A DNA stretch of 5,605 nucleotides, taken from assembly GCA_900768785.1 (NCBI GenBank), contig CAAGEG010000120.1:1-5605 (forward strand), given 5' to 3'. The notes below the pieces were generated by a model. It was given only the letters and a program-made list of their open reading frames with translations. It did no database searches and was not told where the DNA came from. Of this stretch, positions 1 through 3,060 are shown piece after piece. Position 1 is the first letter of the stretch. The number at the start of each line of letters is the position of its first letter. The DNA comes from an uncultured Prevotella sp. (lineage in GTDB: Bacteria > Bacteroidota > Bacteroidia > Bacteroidales > Bacteroidaceae). A program made the position numbers and the translations under genes.

Positions 1-60
1 CAGTAACTGGAGCTTAAAATCCATACTGAATTGCCGCCGTTTTACGGTTCGTTTTGACAT
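1..60 (-). CDS. Partial transposase-like ORF (IS3-type OrfA, HTH), N terminus only
   Basis: An ATG at 60-58 opens a reverse-strand frame with 20 codons and no stop before the left edge. The product begins MSKRTVKRRQFSMDFKLQLL. A basic start followed by F-S-x-[DE]-F-K-L-Q-[LV]-[LV] is the usual opening of IS3-family OrfA / HTH_Tnp_1 transposase subunits, which bind the element's ends. That family resemblance is from memory, and only 20 residues are visible, so neither the helix-turn-helix nor any catalytic DDE part can be checked. No good Shine-Dalgarno precedes the ATG; the upstream bases are A+T-rich, as is common in Bacteroidetes. It is divergent from priA. If it is an insertion sequence, its terminal repeat should lie within 61-228. 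A chance open frame or another basic DNA-binding protein remains possible. Confidence 0.5.
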   Translation of the reverse strand, partial: MSKRTVKRRQFSMDFKLQLL

Positions 61-66
61 AATAAT

Positions 67-92
67 ACACGTTTTAATTGTTAATTACGTGT
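67..92. repeat. Small inverted repeat upstream of the transposase-like ORF
   Basis: ACACGT at 67-72 is the exact reverse complement of ACGTGT at 87-92, separated by 14 A+T-only bases apart from one G. It lies 6 bases upstream of the reverse-strand ATG, where an operator or translation-controlling hairpin could act. Six-base arms are short, so chance occurrence is possible. Confidence 0.3.
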
Positions 93-95
93 GAA

Positions 96-120
96 GTAAA
101 TCTGTATCATGTCAGTTTAC
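96..120. repeat. Bulged inverted repeat, possibly near an IS end
   Basis: GTAAA-T-CTG (96-104) pairs with CAG-TTTAC (113-120), giving eight pairs with one bulged T around an 8-base loop. It lies between the transposase-like ORF and the priA promoter, in the span where an IS terminus would be expected. No T-run follows on either strand, so it does not look like an intrinsic terminator. Its role is unknown. Confidence 0.3.
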
Positions 121-190
121 GACGTCTAAATAGTATAGTAATGTTTTTTAACTTTATTGTTGGGCTGTTGTAAAAGTTGGCTTATTATTC

Positions 191-221
191 TTGTATGTTA
201 ATAGAGAATTGGTTATTTTTG
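191..221 (+). promoter_or_regulatory. Bacteroidetes-type promoter for priA
   Basis: TATTTTTG at 214-221 fits the Bacteroides/Prevotella -7 element TAnnTTTG exactly. A TTG at 191-193 (context TTCTTGT) lies 20 bases upstream and is a fair match to the -33 TTTG element. Transcription would begin a few bases after 221, only 0-4 bases before the priA ATG at 229, implying a leaderless or nearly leaderless message. The motif match is seen directly; the start site is inferred. Confidence 0.5.
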
Positions 222-228
222 CATCATT

Positions 229-2496
229 ATGATATATGCAGACGTCATACTGCCTCTTCCGCTTGAAGGTGTGTTTACCTATTCTGTTCCCGACAGTCTT
301 AAAGAACAGGTAAAGACAGGGTTTAGAGTGCTTGTTCCCTTCGGTAGAAGCAAGACATATATCGGTATTGTTGCCAATATCCATGACAACACCCCTACTT
401 TCAAAGTAAAAGATATTAGCGCTGTGCTTGACAACAGCCGCATGGTAATCGATGAACAGTTGAAATTATGGCGATGGATATCAAAGTATTACATGTCTTC
501 TATAGGCGATGTGTATAATGCTGCTTTTCCTGCCGGGTTGAAAAACAACGATTCTTATCGCCCGAAAACCGAGATATACATAACATTAGCCCCATCCTTC
601 CGCAACAAACAATCTGTTGACATTGCGTTGTCTATGCTCAAACAGGCAAAAAAGCAGAAAGAGCTGTTGTTATGCTATTTGTCTTTGTCTTGTTGGGATA
701 AGTATATTGATAACGATGATGATACGAATATCAGAGAAGTAAGCCGTGAAGAGTTGCTAAACGAGTCACATTGTACCGTTACCGTATTGCGCAATCTTTT
801 GCAAAGGAATATTCTCAACACTTACGAGCGTGAGGTAGGACGTCTCAACACCGGCAAGGTATATGACACCCTGCCACTTAAAGCTCTCAGCGACAAACAA
901 CAAGACGCTTATAACAACATTCTGTTTAATTTCATAAAGAAAGATGTCGTTTTGTTTCATGGCGTTACATCAAGTGGAAAGACAGAGATTTACATTCATC
1001 TCATACAACAAGCACTTGACAAAGGGCAACAAGTGTTGTATCTTTTGCCGGAGATAGCTCTCACGGTGCAGATTTGCCAACGCTTACGTAAGGTTTTCGG
1101 ACAACGTCTTGGCATTTATCATTCGGGCTACTCTGATGCCGAGCGTGTTGAAATATGGAAGAAACAGATATCAGACAGCCCTTATGACGTAATTCTTGGC
1201 GCACGTTCAGCCGTACTTTTGCCGTTTTCACATCTTGGCATGATAATTATTGACGAAGAGCACGAGTCTTCTTTCAAGCAGCAAGACCCGGCACCAAGAT
1301 ACCATGCTCGCAGCGTGGCAATAATGATGGCGCAAATGTATGGTGCAAAGACCCTTTTAGGCTCGGCAACGCCCTCAATAGAAAGCCTTTACAATGCGCA
1401 AAAGGGCAAATATGGATATGTAAGACTCAACACAAGATATGGCGACATAAGCCTTCCCGACATACAAGTTGTGGATGTAAAAGACCTTCGTCGCCGCAAG
1501 ATAATGACAGGAAGTTTCTCTCCACCTTTTCTTGCCGCCATTCGTTCAGCATTACAAAGCGGACGTCAAGCCATAATATTTCAGAACCGTCGAGGCTTTG
1601 CGCCGATGATAGAGTGCAAAACTTGCGGTTGGGTGCCACGTTGCAAGCATTGTGATGTGCCTCTTACGTATCACAAACGTTTGGGAAAACTCACGTGTCA
1701 TTACTGCGGAGCCATTTACGAAGCGCCATCTGAATGTCCTGCTTGTGGCAGCAAAGAGATAATAGGCAGAGGTTTAGGCACAGAGAAGATAGAAGATATT
1801 ATCGCCACAGAGTTTCCTGAGGCTCGCATATCACGTATGGACCTTGACACAACACGCTCTCGCGATGCTTACGAACACATTATTTCAGACTTTGCATCCA
1901 AGCGTACAAACATCTTGATAGGCACCCAGATGGTTACCAAAGGGCTTGACTTTGACAATGTAGGCGTTGTCGGTATTCTTGATGCAGACAGTATGCTTAA
2001 CAGTCCCGACTACAGAGCCTACGAACAAGCATTTTCTATGATGAGTCAAGTGGCGGGACGTGCCGGAAGAAAAGGCGAACGGGGATTAGTGATATTGCAA
2101 ACCAAGAGTCCGCAACTGCCTGTTATAAGTCAGATTACAGCTCACGATTGCGACAGTTTCTATGCCGAGCAGATTGAAGAGCGTCGTTTGTTCATATATC
2201 CTCCCTTCTGCCGTCTCATATATGTATATTTACGACATAGGGAAGAGCGAGTTGTTGATGCGGCAGCAACGACTATGGGACAAATCTTGCGCAGTTGGTT
2301 TGGCGAAAGAATACTCGGTCCCGACAAACCTGCTGTTTCAAGGATAAAGACCATGCACATTCGCAAGGTGGTAATAAAACTTGAGCCGGGTATCAATCAT
2401 GAAAAAGCTCGCACTTATCTGCATCGGGCATACGAAACGATATTAAATACAAAAGACTATAAGACCGTTCAAATATATTTTGACGTTGACCCTTGA
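229..2496 (+). CDS. priA: Primosomal protein N' (replication restart 3'-5' DNA helicase PriA)
   Basis: This 755-residue cytoplasmic superfamily 2 helicase recognises stalled or collapsed forks and reloads the replicative helicase. The N-terminal 3'-DNA-binding domain opens with ADVILPLPLEGVFTYSVP. Helicase motifs appear in order: Walker A GVTSSGKTE (245-253, Lys251), Walker B DEEH (342-345), GSATPS (378-383), QNRRGFAP (452-459), GTQMVTKGLDF (from 565) and QVAGRAGR (607-614). The zinc region has all eight cysteines as four CxxC pairs: C463/C466, C472/C475, C490/C493 and C503/C506. The C-terminal domain ends in the expected strand FDVDP. No lesion is visible and the length is near the usual 730-820. 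The ATG at 229 is chosen because family members start within a few residues of this ADVILPLPL segment and an in-frame TAG lies at 202-204. No Shine-Dalgarno is evident, which agrees with the promoter lying immediately upstream. It appears monocistronic, with a hairpin 45 bases after the stop. Confidence 0.97.
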   Translation: MIYADVILPLPLEGVFTYSVPDSLKEQVKTGFRVLVPFGRSKTYIGIVANIHDNTPTFKVKDISAVLDNSRMVIDEQLKLWRWISKYYMSSIGDVYNAAFPAGLKNNDSYRPKTEIYITLAPSFRNKQSVDIALSMLKQAKKQKELLLCYLSLSCWDKYIDNDDDTNIREVSREELLNESHCTVTVLRNLLQRNILNTYEREVGRLNTGKVYDTLPLKALSDKQQDAYNNILFNFIKKDVVLFHGVTSSGKTEIYIHLIQQALDKGQQVLYLLPEIALTVQICQRLRKVFGQRLGIYHSGYSDAERVEIWKKQISDSPYDVILGARSAVLLPFSHLGMIIIDEEHESSFKQQDPAPRYHARSVAIMMAQMYGAKTLLGSATPSIESLYNAQKGKYGYVRLNTRYGDISLPDIQVVDVKDLRRRKIMTGSFSPPFLAAIRSALQSGRQAIIFQNRRGFAPMIECKTCGWVPRCKHCDVPLTYHKRLGKLTCHYCGAIYEAPSECPACGSKEIIGRGLGTEKIEDIIATEFPEARISRMDLDTTRSRDAYEHIISDFASKRTNILIGTQMVTKGLDFDNVGVVGILDADSMLNSPDYRAYEQAFSMMSQVAGRAGRKGERGLVILQTKSPQLPVISQITAHDCDSFYAEQIEERRLFIYPPFCRLIYVYLRHREERVVDAAATTMGQILRSWFGERILGPDKPAVSRIKTMHIRKVVIKLEPGINHEKARTYLHRAYETILNTKDYKTVQIYFDVDP

Positions 2497-2541
2497 TTTC
2501 GAAACCAACGGATTTATTGCGTTGAAACAATATTACATAGA

Positions 2542-2573
2542 AATGGGGATGCGCCTCACGGCGAATCCCCATT
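2542..2573. terminator. Hairpin terminator between priA and the convergent unit
   Basis: AATGGGGAT at 2542-2550 pairs with ATCCCCATT at 2565-2573. The inner CGCC/GGCG pairs close a TCAC loop, with a single G-A mismatch: 13 of 14 positions pair. It starts 45 bases after the priA stop and is the strongest structure in the intergenic region. It is followed by A+T-rich sequence but no clean T-run on either strand, so it may act as a bidirectional or factor-assisted terminator or a 3'-end stabiliser. Confidence 0.65.
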
Positions 2574-2680
2574 AACAATAAAAATATTTAAATGTATTTA
2601 CAATGATGATTTATCTGTTTTAACCCAAAACGGTCATTAGATTTCATTGGAGTTATGCTTTTATCTTGATTGTAGTACGA

Positions 2681-2723
2681 CCTTTTCAGCGAAGACATAG
2701 CGGGCTATGACAAGATGAAAAGG
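2681..2723. repeat. Nested interrupted palindrome
   Basis: Outer arms CCTTTTCA (2681-2688) and TGAAAAGG (2716-2723) are exact reverse complements. Inside them CATAGC (2696-2701) and GCTATG (2704-2709) are also exact complements around a GG centre. Unpaired stretches of 7 and 6 bases separate the two stems, so the folded form is a symmetric two-stem hairpin with an internal loop. It sits near the middle of the inverted-repeat-bounded segment. No T-run follows on either strand. Confidence 0.5.
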
Positions 2724-2797
2724 GAAGTAATACGGTCAAGAGAAAGGCAAAAGCAATGAAATAACTTCATTCCAGACAACTCTTTTTAATCTTAATT

Positions 2798-2827
2798 GTT
2801 TTCGTTTTGGTTTTCGTTATCGTTATT
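2798..2827. repeat. Degenerate hexamer tandem repeat
   Basis: Five consecutive six-base units read GTTTTC, GTTTTG, GTTTTC, GTTATC, GTTATT. On the reverse strand this gives an A-rich, G-free stretch (GATAACGAAAAC-like) 32 bases downstream of the small ORF's stop, in the 3' untranslated part of that message. Its function is unknown; replication slippage could explain it. Confidence 0.45.
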
Positions 2828-2858
2828 ATATTGTTTCGGTCTAATGACAGATTTGGGT

Positions 2859-3008
2859 TTAGTCAACTTCTGTTATACCTCCTTCGTCTGTTCCTCCACC
2901 GGGAGTTAGGTCCGAAATGTCTGTCTCCAACGAACCTGCAATCAGGCTTGACAACTCTACATAGCAACTCTCTATAACGGGAGTGATATATTTAAGTTTC
3001 TTTTTCAT
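2859..3008 (-). CDS. Small 49-residue hypothetical protein downstream of the surface-protein gene
   Basis: ATG at 3008-3006 to TAA at 2861-2859 encodes 49 residues. It opens MKKKLKYITPVIESCYVELS, continues through SLIAGSLETDISDL, and ends in a Gly/Asp/Glu-rich tail (TPGGGTDEGGITEVD). This layout, a lysine-rich start, a Y-x-x-P near residue 7, a mixed hydrophobic segment ending in a small 'IA-S' patch, then a glycine-rich acidic tail, resembles many uncharacterised Bacteroidales small proteins. I know no function for them. There is no lipobox cysteine and the hydrophobic stretch is too short for a normal membrane span. The gene starts 52 bases after the large surface-protein gene on the same strand, with a purine-rich AGAAAGA just ahead of the ATG, so co-transcription is likely. 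Its stop codon lies in the right arm of the intergenic inverted repeat. A peptide precursor is possible but no processing enzyme is visible. Confidence 0.6.
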   Translation of the reverse strand: MKKKLKYITPVIESCYVELSSLIAGSLETDISDLTPGGGTDEGGITEVD

Positions 3009-3060
3009 CGTCTTTCTGTTTTATTGTTTTTTGTTTGATGTCTCTGTCTCTCTCTGCGAA

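Larger units (their letters stand above)
2621..2860. repeat. 240-bp non-coding segment bounded by imperfect inverted repeats (candidate MITE)
   Basis: The left arm (2621-2641) and the reverse complement of the right arm (2840-2860) share AACCCAAA and GTCATTAGA blocks and match at 18 of 21 positions. Similarity stops sharply at the inner ends. The span between them has no convincing gene but holds a nested palindrome, a small AATGAA/TTCATT hairpin (2755-2771) and a hexamer repeat. The right arm overlaps the stop codon (2859-2861) of the small reverse-strand ORF. No clear target-site duplication is seen; a TTTA at 2619-2622 and 2858-2861 is out of register by one base and weak. It could be a short non-autonomous element, a dispersed intergenic repeat, or a paired regulatory site. 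The structure is seen; its nature is inference. Confidence 0.45.

Noticed and set aside
154..384. Reverse-strand 76-codon frame spanning the priA promoter and start
   Set aside because: It overlaps the conserved N terminus of PriA and the promoter, and the translation has no recognisable features.
1427..1639. Reverse-strand open frame within priA
   Set aside because: It overlaps conserved PriA helicase and zinc-binding codons and its translation shows no family features; the other short frames within priA are rejected for the same reason.
2755..2771. AATGAA/TTCATT hairpin as an intrinsic terminator for the reverse-strand unit
   Set aside because: The stem is only six A+T-rich pairs and the following reverse-strand T-rich stretch is interrupted (GCTTTTGCCTTTC), so it is too weak to call.
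2621..2860. Invertible promoter (phase-variable switch) flanked by inverted repeats
   Set aside because: Bacteroidales invertible promoters lie upstream of the gene they control. Here the segment lies between the 3' ends of convergent genes, has no clear TAnnTTTG element found inside, and no invertase gene is visible.
2881..2930. Lipoprotein or class II bacteriocin reading of the small ORF
   Set aside because: There is no lipobox cysteine after a signal peptide. The Gly-Gly run is near the C terminus and leaves no core peptide of bacteriocin type; no peptidase-transporter gene is in view.
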